A stretch of 64,000 nt of DNA from Apricaphanius iberus (Eukaryota; Chordata; Actinopteri; Cyprinodontiformes; Aphaniidae): NCBI GenBank assembly GCA_028564705.1, contig JAPXFQ010001944.1:1-64000 (forward strand), in the 5' to 3' direction. Positions 54,601 through 64,000 of the stretch are shown here, one piece after another (positions within the stretch are counted from its first letter, which is position 1; every line of letters starts with the position of its first letter). Position numbers and translations under genes: made by a program. Below the pieces are notes generated by a model that searched no databases, had not been told where the DNA came from, and saw nothing but the letters and a program-made list of their open reading frames with translations.

Positions 54601-55456
54601 TAGTGATCCAAGCTCATGTCAAACTCTACCAGCTGCTGCTGCTGACCCTGCCAGGGACGCCTGTCTTCAACTATGGAGATGAGATTGGCCTGATGGACGG
54701 GGTTAGACACACTACACAAACAAAGGAGCCTAGTTTTGAGATTGCGCTTAACAGTTACAAAAATTACAAGTAAATCACTGTCTAACTGCTGACTAGCTTT
54801 GAAATGGAAGCGGATTAATATTATTTTTTATTTTTTCATATTTACATTAGGACTCTAAGTTTCCCAAGATGCTTTGGGACTTTGAAGAGGAGCTGAATGG
54901 GACTCTGCAGGTAAACATCTGCAGTATTTCCCAACAGAATCATTGTCTGATGCTCACATGCTGCACACACGCACTTAATTACTGATCAAATTCATGCTTA
55001 TTCTATTGTTTTAAACTTAATTTAATGAAGGCACGTTTGTGAGGGAGGAAGGTTGAATGCTTGAAGTCAGACTCATATCCCGACATCTCCTCTCTCTGTT
55101 TCCAGGAGGCACAGACTGAGCGGCTGTCATTTCTCAACTTTTTCTGCTCTGTGTCTGAGCTGCGGGCTAAAGAGCACTCCCTCCTTTATGGAGATTTTCT
55201 CCTCCTCTCAAACTCCTCCTCCTCACTGGTTTACCTGCGGCTCTGGGATCAGAATGATCGCTACCTGGCCGCCTTCAACTGGGGGCTAGAGGAGGAGACA
55301 GTGTTGAAGATGAATGATGCAGCATTGCCTCGGCATGCTGTGGTCGCCCTCAGCACCAACAGCAGTGCCATGCCGGAAGGTAGCAGCGTGGACCTGATGA
55401 ACCTATGCCTCGGTCCAGGCCAGGCTGCACTCATCAAGCTTCCTTACAATGGATAG
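45274..55456 (+). CDS. slc3a2: 4F2 cell-surface antigen heavy chain (SLC3A2/CD98hc)
   Basis: Type II membrane glycoprotein that pairs with LAT-family light chains (SLC7) to make amino-acid exchangers and also binds integrins. Coding exons: 45274-45605, 48624-48814, 49031-49204, 52807-52904, 53741-53880, 54386-54701, 54851-54910, 55106-55456. GT-AG junctions and phases all agree, giving 553 residues, close to the known length. Domains: acidic cytoplasmic tail to about residue 112, WVRTRW signature, one membrane helix (about 117-139), Cys144 next to the membrane for the disulphide to the light chain, then a catalytically dead glycosidase-like TIM barrel and a C-terminal beta domain. Teleosts often have two paralogues; I cannot say which this is. 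Confidence 0.93.
45986..47597 (+). mobile_element. Complete Tc1-like transposon in slc3a2 intron 1
   Basis: 1612 bp flanked by TA on both sides (45984-45985, 47598-47599). Ends are CAGGTGCTGGCCAGTAAATT and its reverse complement. The inverted repeats extend about 200 bp. The word GTAAATTAGAATAT recurs inside the left arm (45999 and 46173) and in reverse in the right arm, giving the IR/DR layout in which transposase binds two sites per end. The single gene between the arms is unbroken. It lies in the same orientation as slc3a2. Confidence 0.95.
46303..47307 (+). CDS. Tc1-like transposase (DD34E), apparently intact
   Basis: 334 codons, near the usual 340 of Tc1 transposases. N-terminal paired-like helix-turn-helix DNA-binding region (about 5-60: KVIAKEAGCSQSSVSKHI), then a basic linker (GRKKCGRKK) that can serve as a nuclear signal. 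The catalytic triad is D148, D238 and E273 with 34 residues between the last two. Cut-and-paste into TA sites is expected from the family. No stop or frameshift interrupts it, unlike every other transposase relic in the window, so recent arrival is likely. Whether it is active is not known. Confidence 0.93.
   Translation: MGKTSDLTAVQKTTIDTLYKEGKTQKVIAKEAGCSQSSVSKHINRQAKGRKKCGRKKCTSSRDNRTLQRIVTTNPFKNVGEIHKEWTAAGVSASRTTTKRLMKDMGFSCRIPCVKPLLNKKQRKKRLAWAKDKKDWTAAEWSKVMFSDESNFCISFGNQGPRVWRKSGEAQNPRCMRSSVKFPPSVMVWGAMSSAGVGPLCFLRSKVNAAVYQEVLEHFMLPAADQLYGDADFTFQQDLAPAHSAKTTSTWFKDHGIPVLDWPANSPDLNPIENLWGIVKRKMQYARPNNAEELKTTIRATWALITPEQCHRLIESMPRRITAVMEAKGAPTKY
47735..47842 (+). repeat. Polypyrimidine tract
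   Basis: About 110 bases of nearly pure C and T, ending in TTCC units (47826-47841). Confidence 0.85.
48624..48814 (+). CDS. slc3a2: slc3a2 exon 2 (membrane helix)
   Basis: Encodes WVRTRWALLLVFWLGWLGML and onward through CRELPATSWWNEGPLYQIGN to HNLK. It carries the only membrane helix and the juxtamembrane Cys. Confidence 0.94.
48826..48860 (+). repeat. (TCCG)n/(TCCA)n microsatellite
   Basis: Five CCGT units followed by CCAT units, just inside slc3a2 intron 2. Confidence 0.85.
49031..49204 (+). CDS. slc3a2: slc3a2 exon 3
   Basis: Encodes LEQKMTSLSQLKVKGLVIGP and onward to SVAHRK, the start of the TIM barrel. Donor GTGAGG. Confidence 0.92.
50270..50466. mobile_element. hAT-type MITE inside the Tc1 relic
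   Basis: 197 bp with inverted ends CAGGGGAGGGAACTCCAGTC and GACTGGAGTTCCCCACCTCTG-type. The halves also carry inverted CAACACACCTGATTCA motifs, so it could fold back almost fully. Flanks ATCCAAAG and ATTTAAAG fit an aged 8-bp target duplication. Confidence 0.75.
50942..52027 (-). mobile_element. hAT-like insertion splitting the Tc1 relic
   Basis: The right end (GGTTGGGAATCACCG) is, reversed, a CAGTG.TTCCCAACC-type hAT end followed by GTACC/GGTAC motifs. The left end AAGTGTTTTACAGAC is weaker. Flanks ATATTGAT (50934-50941) and ATAATGAC (52028-52035) agree at six of eight bases. It contains the LINE fragment at 50944-51545. Confidence 0.55.
50944..51545 (-). pseudogene. Non-LTR retrotransposon RT fragment
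   Basis: The minus-strand frame at 50932-51387 has MKNWTAPGPDMIHAYWVKKL, a TILIQKDP segment and VPSNYRP. These match the early fingers region of a non-LTR reverse transcriptase of the kind with K.WTAPGPD. No catalytic Asp box remains. The clade is not certain (R4/Dong-like or related). Confidence 0.7.
52490..52560 (-). repeat. LINE-type 3' tail, reversed
   Basis: AAAATACTTTATTGATCCCAGAGGGAAAC: a polyA-signal-like end in reverse, similar to 34270-34325. Confidence 0.45.
52807..52904 (+). CDS. slc3a2: slc3a2 exon 4
   Basis: 98 bp encoding ISVVLDLTPNYRGSSGPWFS and onward to VAERLK. LDLTPNYRG is a 4F2hc signature. Confidence 0.92.
53090..53545 (+). pseudogene. Second degenerate Tc1-like relic in slc3a2 intron 4
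   Basis: CTGGTCAGATGAGACCCAAA encodes the WSDET segment of a Tc1 transposase. GGTGGTAACATCATGCTACG, the downstream GGGS.M.. segment, follows, and the relic ends in degenerate tail sequence near 53545. Frames are broken. Confidence 0.55.
53741..53880 (+). CDS. slc3a2: slc3a2 exon 5
   Basis: Encodes SALVFWLNEGVDGVQLSGVE and onward. The usual alpha-amylase catalytic Asp is not present at GVDGVQL, as expected for this inactive family. An NGT sequon is included. Confidence 0.9.
54386..54701 (+). CDS. slc3a2: slc3a2 exon 6
   Basis: 316 bp, the largest barrel exon, through LPGTPVFNYGDEIGLMDG. Contains an NHS sequon. Donor GTTAGA. Confidence 0.92.
54851..54910 (+). CDS. slc3a2: slc3a2 exon 7
   Basis: A 60-bp microexon-like segment encoding DSKFPKMLWDFEEELNGTLQ, phase 0, bounded by AG and GTAAAC. 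Confidence 0.88.
55106..55456 (+). CDS. slc3a2: slc3a2 exon 8 (C-terminal domain)
   Basis: 116 codons plus TAG. Encodes the end of the barrel and the all-beta C-terminal domain (YLAAFNWG, ALIKLPYNG). NSSSS and NSSA sequons are present. Confidence 0.93.
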   Translation, partial: EAQTERLSFLNFFCSVSELRAKEHSLLYGDFLLLSNSSSSLVYLRLWDQNDRYLAAFNWGLEEETVLKMNDAALPRHAVVALSTNSSAMPEGSSVDLMNLCLGPGQAALIKLPYNG

Positions 55457-55665
55457 AAGAAATGCTGATGTAGTTTCATTGTTCTTTATTTCCATATCAA
55501 TATTGTTCAAAGTATTTCTAAAGCCCTATTAACACATCAAAAGAAGAGGTCAGAGCTCTGAATAGGGCGGAGTTATTGTTGTGCACACATTGTAACTTCT
55601 GTCTGCTGCCATTTCTCTAGAAGAGAAGAGCAGACATTTTGGGTCTGAATGTTTTGCTGTTCAAA

Positions 55666-55671
55666 AATAAA
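55666..55671 (+). terminator. slc3a2: slc3a2 polyadenylation signal
   Basis: AATAAA 210 bases after the stop codon, the first canonical signal downstream. Confidence 0.65.
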
Positions 55672-56169
55672 TGTGAAAGTTATATCCACTGTAAACAGGA
55701 GCTGCTGTCCAGTCATCTTCATAGTGCTTGCACAAAACTCTGTCTTATGTCAGAGATTGGTTCCCACCTGGAAATATTTATGGAGAAACATAAGGACATC
55801 ATGGATTTGCTGTGAGTTAATGAAGAAAGGTTAGGGCGATCGGAAGGTGAGCTTCATCTGAAAAATCCCAGCATCTATAGGTTAGCATCTAAGCTGAGTT
55901 AGTGAAGGGAGACGAGAAGACGTCAGAACGATACATGAGGAGGATGAGTGAGAAGAGAACAAATATGGATTTTAAATGCAAAAACAACAATGATGAAGAT
56001 TGAGATGAGGGATATAGAAGATGAGAGGGATGCGGAAAGTTAAAGATTTAAGTGTGAGAGTGAAGGAGTGTTGCCACCTGCTGTAACAAGGCTGTACAGC
56101 AAATCCTGAATTCACTTCAGCTCGGCCTGGTTACCTTTTATTTTCTTCTTGGGTCCTAGCTTTACAAGA
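55672..56169. other. slc3a2 downstream region, nothing recognised
   Basis: About 500 bp between the slc3a2 polyadenylation signal and the LINE tail; purine-rich in part, no gene seen. Confidence 0.45.
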
Positions 56170-57676
56170 GTTTTTTTCAATTCAATTCACTTTTATTTAT
56201 ATAGCACCGGTTCACAACAAAAGTCATCTCAAGGCACTTTACAACAAAAGTCATCTCAATACAATCATACAAACATTCCAATCAGTTAAGTTTTCTATGT
56301 AAGGAATCCCAGCAGATTGCGTTGAGTCATCGGCATGAGGTTGTGCCCGGATCATGCAGACTCCAACCACAGCAATTCCTCAGCAAACCCTCATACTGAG
56401 CAAGCATGTAGCGACAGTGGAGAGGAAAAACTCCCCTTTAACGGGCTGCATCCTCCCCTTGCCGGATCGGGCTGAACACTCCATCTCCCTCTACTCCCTG
56501 CCTGGAAAGCCAGGAGGAAAGAAGGAGGTAAGTGGGTAAGTATTGTAGTGCTTATGCATCTCTCCTTCTTCATAGGACTACACCCTCTCCAGAATCTATG
56601 TATTAGAGAGATAATATAATTGGTAAGTGATATAATTGGAGTAGATAAAGGCCCGCTCTTCCAAAGACTTTGGCATTATCTTTGTCAATCACGTTCTAGC
56701 CTTAAAACCTGGTGTAAATCTTTTTTCTGTCCTGATTCATGATTCAACATTTGTTCAATTCTCTAATCATTTTATTCTGGTAAATTAATACATTACTGTT
56801 AGAAATCGGAGAGGGATTATAAGGTCTAGTGTCTATATAAGTAACTATAAGCTTTATCAAAAAGGAAGGTTTTAAGCCTAGTCTTAAAAACAGACAGAGT
56901 ATCTGCCTCATGAACTAAAACTGGGAGCTGGTTCCACAGGAGAGGAGCCTGATAACTAAAAGATCTGCCTCCTATTCTACTTTTAGAAATCCTAGGAACT
57001 ACCAGTAGACCTGCATTCTGAGAACAAAGTTCTCTGTTAGGAACATATGGAACAATCAGATCTCTGATGTACGATGGAGCTGATTATTAAGGGCTTTATA
57101 CGTAAGGAGGAGGATCTTAAACTCTATTCTGGATTTAACAGGGAGCCAATGGAGAGAAGCTAAAACAGGAGAAATGTGATTTCCCTTTTAACACTCATCA
57201 GAACTCTTGCTGCAGCATTTTCATCAACTGAAGGCTTTTAATTGCATTTTGTGGACTTCCTGATAATAAGGAATTACAGTAGTCCAGCCTGGAAGTAACA
57301 AATGCATGGACTAGTTTCTCTGCATCACTCCTGGACAGGATGTTTCTAATTTTAGTAAAATGTCCAGAGGTGAAAGAAAGAAATCCTAGAAACCTGTTTA
57401 TTATGAGATTTAAATGTCATGTTTTGGTCAAAAATTACACCAAGGTTCTTTACATTATTACCAGAGGCCAAATTAATGCCATCCAGATGAAGTGATTGAT
57501 TTAGCAGCTTCCTTTTTAAAGGTTCTGGTCCAAAGACAACAACTTCTGTCTGTCTGAATTTAGAAGCAGAAAATTCAGAGTCATCCAAGTTTTTATGATT
57601 GGTTTCATCAGGTTTTATGGATAAATATAATGTGTATCATCAGCATAACTGTGGAAATTCATACCATGTTGTCTAA

Positions 57677-58241
57677 TTACTTTACCAATTGGAACCATAT
57701 ATATAGTAAAGAGAATCGGTCCAAGCACAGAACCCTGTGGTACTCTACAAGTAAATTATTTAATGATTTAAACCAGCCTAGTGCTGTTCCCTTTATCCCT
57801 ACATGTTCGAGCCTTTCTAAGAGAATATTATGATCGACTGTGTCAAAAGCAGCACTGCGATCTAATAAGACCAGAACAGTCACAAATCCATTATCTGAGG
57901 CCATTAGAATATCATTAGTAACTTTTACCAGTGCTATGATGAGCTCTAAAACCTGACTGAAATTCCTCAAACAGGTTGTTGCTGTTTAGATGCTCACATA
58001 GTTGATTAGCAACTATTTTCTCAAGAATTTTGGATAAGAAAGGAAGGTTAGATATAGGTCTGTAGTTAGCTAAATCATCTTGATCCAGGGAGGGTTTCTT
58101 AAGTAAAGGTTTAATTACAGCAACCTTAAATTCCTGTGGCACATATCCATTTATTAAAGATAGATTCATCATGTCTAGGATAGGGCCAGTAACCAGAGGG
58201 AACACTTCCTTAAATAATTTGGTTGGTATTGGGTCTAACAT
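57677..58241 (-). pseudogene. LINE reverse-transcriptase domain (two overlapping frames)
   Basis: Frames 57915-58241 and 57677-57970 together cover RT blocks from LDPIPTKLFKE to DTVDHNIL. A frameshift joins them around 57930. The YADD catalytic box lies just beyond in a further frame. Confidence 0.85.
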
Positions 58242-58904
58242 ACAAGTTGAGGGTTTAGATGAAGCTAATATTTGTGATAATTCATAAAGTTCAACAGAAT
58301 CGAAACGGTACAGACATAAACATGTTTCTACAGTTCTCTCTGATACTGCCTCAGTTACTGAGAGAGTTAATCAAGTTTGGGAGAATGCCAATGATTTTAT
58401 TCTTTATAGAATTTATTTTACTTATGAAGAAGCCCATAAAGTCATCACTACTGAGAGAAGGGGGAATAGTTGGCTCAACAGAGCTATGACTCTGTAAGTT
58501 TGGTAACTGTACTAAAAAAAAAACTAGGATTGTTTTTATTTACCTCTATTAATGATGAGAAATATGCTGTTCTAGCTTGTTGAAGGGCGTTTTTATAAAG
58601 TAGTAGACTATATTTCCTGGTTAGAAAGAAATCATTTAAGTGTGTAGAGCGCCATTTTCTCTCCAGGTTCCTAGTATTCTGCTTAAAGTACGCAACTCTG
58701 CATTAAACCAGGGAGCCAGCCTCCTATGGCTGATTACCTTCTTTTTTAAGGGGGCTACACTGTCTAGTGCCAAACGCAGTGAGGAAGTAATACTTTGAAC
58801 CAGAACATCAATTTCTGAAGGGTTAGTGTTGGAATTACTGCCATCCACTGTGGTATTCTGAGACGGATGTGAAAGCAAGAATGGAACAGATTCTTTAAAA
58901 CTTG

Positions 58905-59303
58905 TTACAGCATTGTCTGATAAAGTTCTACTGTAATGAAATTTTCTTTACGATTTGGGAAGGTCCGATAATTAAATTCAAAGGTTATCAAAAAATGGTC
59001 AGATAGGACTGGGTTATGTGGGAGGACTATTAGTTCATCACACTCAATGCCGTATGTCAGTACAATGTCTAAAGTGTGCCGACCAGAGTGTGTGGGTCCC
59101 TTCACTTTCTGAGTAAAGCCAATTGAGTCTAAGATAATATTAAAGGCTGCAGTTAAGCTATCACTTTCAGTGTCCACGTGAATATTAAAATCCCCTACTA
59201 TAATTACCTGATCAGTGTTTAAAACTAAATCAGATAAAAAATCTGAGATCTGGTCCAAGAATTGAGAGTAAGGGCCTGGTGGACGATACAAAACCACAAA
59301 CAA
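58905..59303 (-). pseudogene. LINE endonuclease domain (part)
   Basis: A 132-codon frame with the apurinic-endonuclease motifs GDFNIHVD (catalytic Asp and Asn) and SDHFLITFEF (catalytic Asp-His). Upstream coding with a CL.ETWLQQ-type segment lies before a stop near 59385. Confidence 0.85.
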
Positions 59304-59560
59304 AAGTGGTTTTAATGTTTTGCAGCTTGGATGAGGGAAAACTAAGGAATTAGCTGTTCTAAAGGAGACTGTAGTTAAAACTGGTCAAGGGGGAATTTGC
59401 AAATCTGAATGAAATATGGTTTGCAACCCTCATCCTCGCCCAGTACTTCGAGGAATAGTGACAAATTTTTGATAATTGGTAAGAGTTGAATCATTTATAA
59501 TTACAAAATCCTCCTGCTGCAGCCAGGTTTCTGATAGGCAAAATAGATGGTTTAGAAGTG

Positions 59561-61545
59561 TTGCAGTCCAGTCAGATGCAGCTTTGCAAACATTGCTCAC
59601 AGGATCAGATCAGCTTAGAATTCCTTTGATCTAGCTCAGAATTCAACCATGACCTTTTAAAAGAAAACAATTACCTACTATAGGGAAATGCTTGCTATTT
59701 TTGAACCCTCATTTTATTTCTATTTTTAGATTGTAAAATAAAGGAAAGCTCAAATCAAACAGACATTTTTTTCTATGAGAATTCATTGAATGTTGTAAAA
59801 TATTATGCAAAGAGGCACATAGTTCCAACCAAATAAAAAAAATATGGGGAAAAAAATAGATCTAAAAAATGTCATTGGTACTTTTGTTGTCATTCTGTTA
59901 TGGAAAGCCGACGCAGTTGCTCCATAAAGGCAACAAAAAATAAATAAAACCTGCATTTGTTGGTTCTTTATAAGGTTAGCCAAAGTTATTAATTGTGGAA
60001 GGACCACAGCGCCACTAACAGCTCTGCAGGCTGCAGACACCTGGCCCAGATGATCAGACCAGACCTCCTGATGTTTTTGGATGAATCTAAACTTTATAGA
60101 TCTTTCTTCATCATCATCTTATGTTGCTGATACCAAAAATCATTCTCACCTCACAAAATTCCAGGCTTCCAAATTATTCCAGGAATGAAACTAATAAAAA
60201 AATCAAGAATACCATATTATCTTTGGAGGTCTTTAGTTACAATACAATAATCCTGAAAGAGTGAAAAATTCTACTTTTCTCACAAAAAAATCTAGAGTCT
60301 CTGTGTGTGCGAACAGGAGCTCTACCAGCCTGTTGATCCAAGTCCCTGAAGGCAACCTGAACAAAAACAGTACATTACATGCAAGTTGGATTTAGAAATG
60401 ACAATCTGGGTGACCTGTGAGGAACTTAACATCTACTTTATAAGCCTAGAATAACGCTATACTTAAACATTTTCTACTTCAGGGTAGTATTTCTCTCTAC
60501 AGATTGATGGAGTTTCAAATAGTTTGATGAATCTTCGTAGATTGATTTGCTGCAACTTTGCTGATGTCTTTCTTCTCAAGGTTTTATTAAAATGGACACA
60601 CATCCTGATCATCATTTAATCAATTTAATGTCATTAGCAGCATCTGACAGATATTTGACTTCTCAAATCTAATCAAACCATTGACGTTGTACTTAGCTTT
60701 TCATATACGGTACAGAATTTTATGGTTTCCTCTTTGTTTAATAAGGAATCTGTGATGTTTTTGTAAACTGAAGGTTAAATTAAAGATAATTTTAGAAGTG
60801 GCAAAAAAAACTCCTATATGGATATATGGATATATTTATCTTCCAGCTGTGCGTTTCCTGTAGGTAATCAGGTAAACAGTCTTCCAACTCTCCTTTGTCA
60901 TTGTGATCACAGGAAACCAAATAGCCAAGACAATCTCCTGGGCCAAAAGAGATTTGGGCTCATTCCTAAATCCCAGTTTATTTTAGTAGTCTGCAGTCCA
61001 TGACTACTTGCTGCCCCATGTTTCCACGACCTTGTTTTCTTCTGTCGGTTGTTAAAAACTATCAATTTCTTTCAGCTAATTTCTCACACATGGCTGTAAA
61101 CATTTATTCCTGTTTCTTATAGATTTTTAAGCATTTATACTTGTACAAACACCATCCATTCCCCAAAAACATTTGTTAAATTTAATAAATAACAAAGTAT
61201 AAATACATCTTCTTGACTGGCCAAGGCTGTTCAATGAGCAATAAGGGAAATCCTGAAACAAATTCCTTCACCATGAGCGGAAATAAGTTCTTCACTTTCA
61301 GAAAACATGCAATCCGATTTGGAGTTTACAACCTTCATTCTCTCCAAACTTTCTACAGGTAGTAAAATTCCTTCCATCACTAAGCACCACTGAATTTAAA
61401 AGGAAACCCTCCATGATTGTGGCCTATGAACCTTTGAAACAGTGATGGTGATGATAAAGTCATGTTCTGATAACAATGCATCTGTCTACAAATAAAAGTT
61501 TTCAAAAACTTTCTTCAGAAAAGGCAATTCAGATTAAAGACAGAC
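59561..61545. other. Intergenic sequence, nothing recognised
   Basis: AT-rich; the short frames present show no recognisable domain. Confidence 0.4.
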
Positions 61546-61547
61546 CA

Positions 61548-62680
61548 GGGGCCTGTTTCAGAGTCAACTCTGGGTCAAAAAAATAACCGGGGTTAACAGT
61601 CGATCATGAGGATATAAAACGTTCTCATCAGTGGGACGCTAATGTGAATTACCATGGCAACAAGTGAAAAAAACTTAGATCCTCCTACTTCTTCCCAGCG
61701 GAGTTGGATATTAATGACTGCATGCGCAGAAAATGAGCATATTTATTTTTTTATATCTTTAGTCAGTATACCGCTGAGGAGCCCGCTCCATGTTTTTAAT
61801 AGCCGCTTGGTGACCCACAAACTTGGAGGTAGTTTGATCCAGTCCAGTGTGACAGGAAAGGTTCATGGGAAATTCTATAAATTGATACAGTATGACTGTT
61901 TGTGGTCTTATAAAGTGTGCAAATGTAGATACATTGACAAATCTACTCTACATGCCCCTTGTAGTTGCTTGTATTTCAATTTTAAACATAATTTGTGATA
62001 TTTCAAAATTAATTTAGTGAGTACTATATAAGCCCCATAGTCTAATGCCAGTAAAATAACTGTCATGTACATTAGGTTTAAAGCAGAATAGATTTTTGTA
62101 TAGGGTATTCCCCGGTGGGTTAAAATAAATAGTTTGGGGGCCAATCTTATGCACCCCTGCCCAGACAAAGTAAAACCCAAATCATCAGCAATACTATCAT
62201 TGCCATTATGTACTATTATTGCCATTATCAAAATGTGAGTTTTCTGGATAAGATCAAATATCACCTCTATAGGATAGCCAACAGAAAGAAGACTTAAGTC
62301 TGTGAAACAGGTGGAGTGCCACCCCCCACCACGGCTCACAGAGGCTGAAGAGATGGTCCTCAGTGTGGCTGACCTGTTGCTGGGGAGGAGCTCATCAGAC
62401 CCAGCCACACCTCAGGACACAAGGAACTTCATAAGAGGTAAGTTATTCAGATGCATGGTATATGTTAGTTGTAATGGCCATCCATTCTTCTGTAGGCAAC
62501 AGTTCTCTGTAATCTGCTGCTGTTGCTTTCAGATATAAATCTATTCTAAGCTGACTCCGAATGAGAAAAATTATGATGGGACATGCACTGTCCAGAGTTT
62601 CCTTCATTGTCGGGTTAACTAACCCAGGTGTTTCACTAAACCTGCTATGTTAACCCGGTCCCAGAGAACACTCCCAGCTT
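61548..62680. repeat. PIF/Harbinger-like patch (uncertain)
   Basis: 61552-61600 has GGGGCCTGTTTCAGAGTCAA and GGGGTTAAC, and 62610-62665 has GGGTTAACTAACCCAGGTGTTTCA and TTAACCCGG in the opposite sense. Ends of this GGCCTGTTTCAG/GTTAACCC kind occur on fish Harbinger elements. The region between contains an ACCACGGCTCACAGAGGCTG segment that may be a decayed second ORF. The boundaries are not firm. Confidence 0.4.
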
Positions 62681-63747
62681 ATCAGGCCTGAGAAGCGAAA
62701 GCACAGCAAACACCTGTTGTAATTCAAATATTTCTTATTATTCTTCTTCCCAAAAATGAATTAGCCATCTAGAAGCTTTAGGATATATATATATAATACA
62801 CAGTACATTTCAAGAATTCCTAAATCATTCATGAAATGTTCTAATTTTAAGGGTTTTGCAAAAGTCCCAACAGCCATGGTCCAGCAGTGACCCCTGAATG
62901 CTGGTAACACCCTCCCAATCTACCTTAATTTAATATAGATGTATGAAATTTGGTTCACTTTTATAACTTCATAAGACCTATTGAAAAATATTTTGCACCC
63001 ATGGTGTATAAAAACAGGAAGTCAGCCATCTTGGATTTAACTTGCTATTTTGACCTTTTTTTTGCCTCTGCATATCATCAAACTCCCCCTACACATTTTA
63101 ATTTGTTGACTTGAAACTTGATGTTTTTTTGTGCATGTTGAAGGGACTTGAGCTGGCATCAAACTTCTACTACTTGCAATATTTTTTTGCATTTTTATAA
63201 CTCCTACAAAATATGTCTCAGCACAAACTCTGCTGTTAATGTTCAACATCAGGTCCTTAATTGCAGTAGTCCCCCGCCCTCAGAGAACAAGAAGTGTAAT
63301 GTTTTACTCTCCTTTCGGTTAATAATATTAACATGAAACTTTAGCCAGTGACAGAGGATAAATAAGTATAACTTGGCGTACAACAGAGAGGTTTCTCAAA
63401 AAGCTAAATTGGTCTACTTTCATTTGGAACGTTTGTGACTCAGGATTTAAGACATCATAGTGTCACCTGGGATTTCCCTTGATTGAGTCTGTATTTTTAG
63501 CTACATCTTGGCTTGTTCTGTGTGTGTAAATGGTCCAAATGATTGGGCTCTTAAAGAGCTGGGTTTCTCCACAAGGTGTCAGTATTTCACCTCTTATTAT
63601 GCAGTTTGCAACAATGAAGAAGAAGAGAAACGATCCTATTTACGGTGGTTCTACTTCACGGTGTAAACACGTGTTTGTTTTTTTGCACCGTGACCAGAAG
63701 GTTCGGCTCCAGATTCGGTAGGTTCTAGATGCTTCTACGGCTTCTGA
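62681..63747. other. Intergenic sequence, nothing recognised
   Basis: Contains an (AT)n near 62785 and short frames only. Confidence 0.4.
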
Positions 63748-63749
63748 AT

Positions 63750-63844
63750 GAACCTCGATCAGGCCAGGTTGAAGCTGCGGGAGCTGCTGAACCAAGTGCA
63801 TCCCTCTGAGCTCCCAAAGTTACTGGACTGGATGAGAAACTCAG
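63750..63844 (+). CDS. Possible first coding exon of a downstream gene
   Basis: ATG, then about 31 codons (NLDQARLKLRELLNQVHPSE, LPKLLDWMRNSG) up to a GTAAAC donor at 63845. The amphipathic, leucine-rich composition is more protein-like than the surrounding frames, and a donor site closes it. I do not recognise the family, and the acceptor partner is outside the window. It could also be part of a transposon. Confidence 0.35.
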
Positions 63845-64000
63845 GTAAACACCTGCACATATTGCCCCCCCTACTTCTCGCGGTATTTCATTCTAGCCAG
63901 TGTGAATTTGCCTGTGGTTTTACCAACAGTAATCCCCTTTGACTTGTACCCTACATTAAATATTAAGTTCTGCTGCACTTCAGTTCTTGTTTCAGTGCTT

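Larger units (their letters stand above)
56170..59560 (-). mobile_element. L2-like LINE, long but broken
   Basis: The 3' end is at 56174 (reverse of AAAGTGAATTGAATTGAA, preceded by GTGCTATATAAATAAA). Minus-strand coding runs from about 59545 to 57352 in several frames. Endonuclease: VVLYRPPGPYSQF, IIVGDFNIHVD, SDHFLI. Reverse transcriptase: NYRPISNLPFLSKILEKI, FQSGFRAHHST, AAFDTVDHNILLERLE, then PQGSVLG and a YADD box near 57631-57642. Stops and frameshifts separate the pieces. It is the fullest of at least four family members in the window (9735, 12779, 24340 and here). Confidence 0.9.

Noticed and set aside
61654..61998. 114-codon + strand frame as host gene
   Set aside because: It lies in a Harbinger-like patch, shows no domain and overlaps an equally long opposite-strand frame.

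Overview
The window looks like chromosomal DNA of a ray-finned (teleost) fish. It carries split genes with GT-AG introns and dense fish-type transposable elements: L2-like LINEs with ATTGAATTGA-type tails, Tc1-like transposons, hAT-type and other MITEs, a tRNA-derived SINE and a gamma-type endogenous retrovirus. There are no operons and no bacterial features. Two host genes can be followed exon by exon on the + strand, and a possible third begins at the right edge.

Layout. 1-6021: a minus-strand endogenous retrovirus with near-identical LTRs; its gag-pol has a large internal deletion and its env is broken. 6022-7655: a GC-rich, G-skewed block of unknown nature. 7656-20790: nested and scattered repeats (hAT remnant, hAT-type MITE with an 8-bp target duplication, MITEs with inverted ends, L2 tails). 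20804-43105: seven exons of an EHD-family (EHD4-like) membrane-remodelling ATPase. The exon with the P-loop is not in the window, so the 20.8 kb upstream, including the retrovirus, may be its first intron. The large third intron holds a solo LTR, a SINE, LINE pieces and a Tc1 relic. 43106-45273: EHD 3' UTR and slc3a2 promoter region. 45274-55456: all eight coding exons of slc3a2 (4F2hc/CD98 heavy chain, 553 aa). Its intron 1 holds a complete Tc1-like transposon with an unbroken transposase, and its intron 3 holds a TE-within-TE nest. 56170-59560: a long but broken L2-like LINE on the minus strand. 59561-64000: mostly unassigned, with a Harbinger-like patch and a possible first exon at the end.

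The two host genes have separate jobs. EHD proteins tubulate endosomal membranes and recycle cargo. 4F2hc escorts LAT-family amino-acid transporters to the plasma membrane. Both are read from + strand exons with matched splice phases throughout, so they are probably functional. The most unusual item is the retrovirus: its LTRs are almost identical although protease and reverse transcriptase coding is gone, which suggests a recently copied, trans-dependent defective element. I see no CRISPR array, rRNA, canonical tRNA or clear new multi-gene system.
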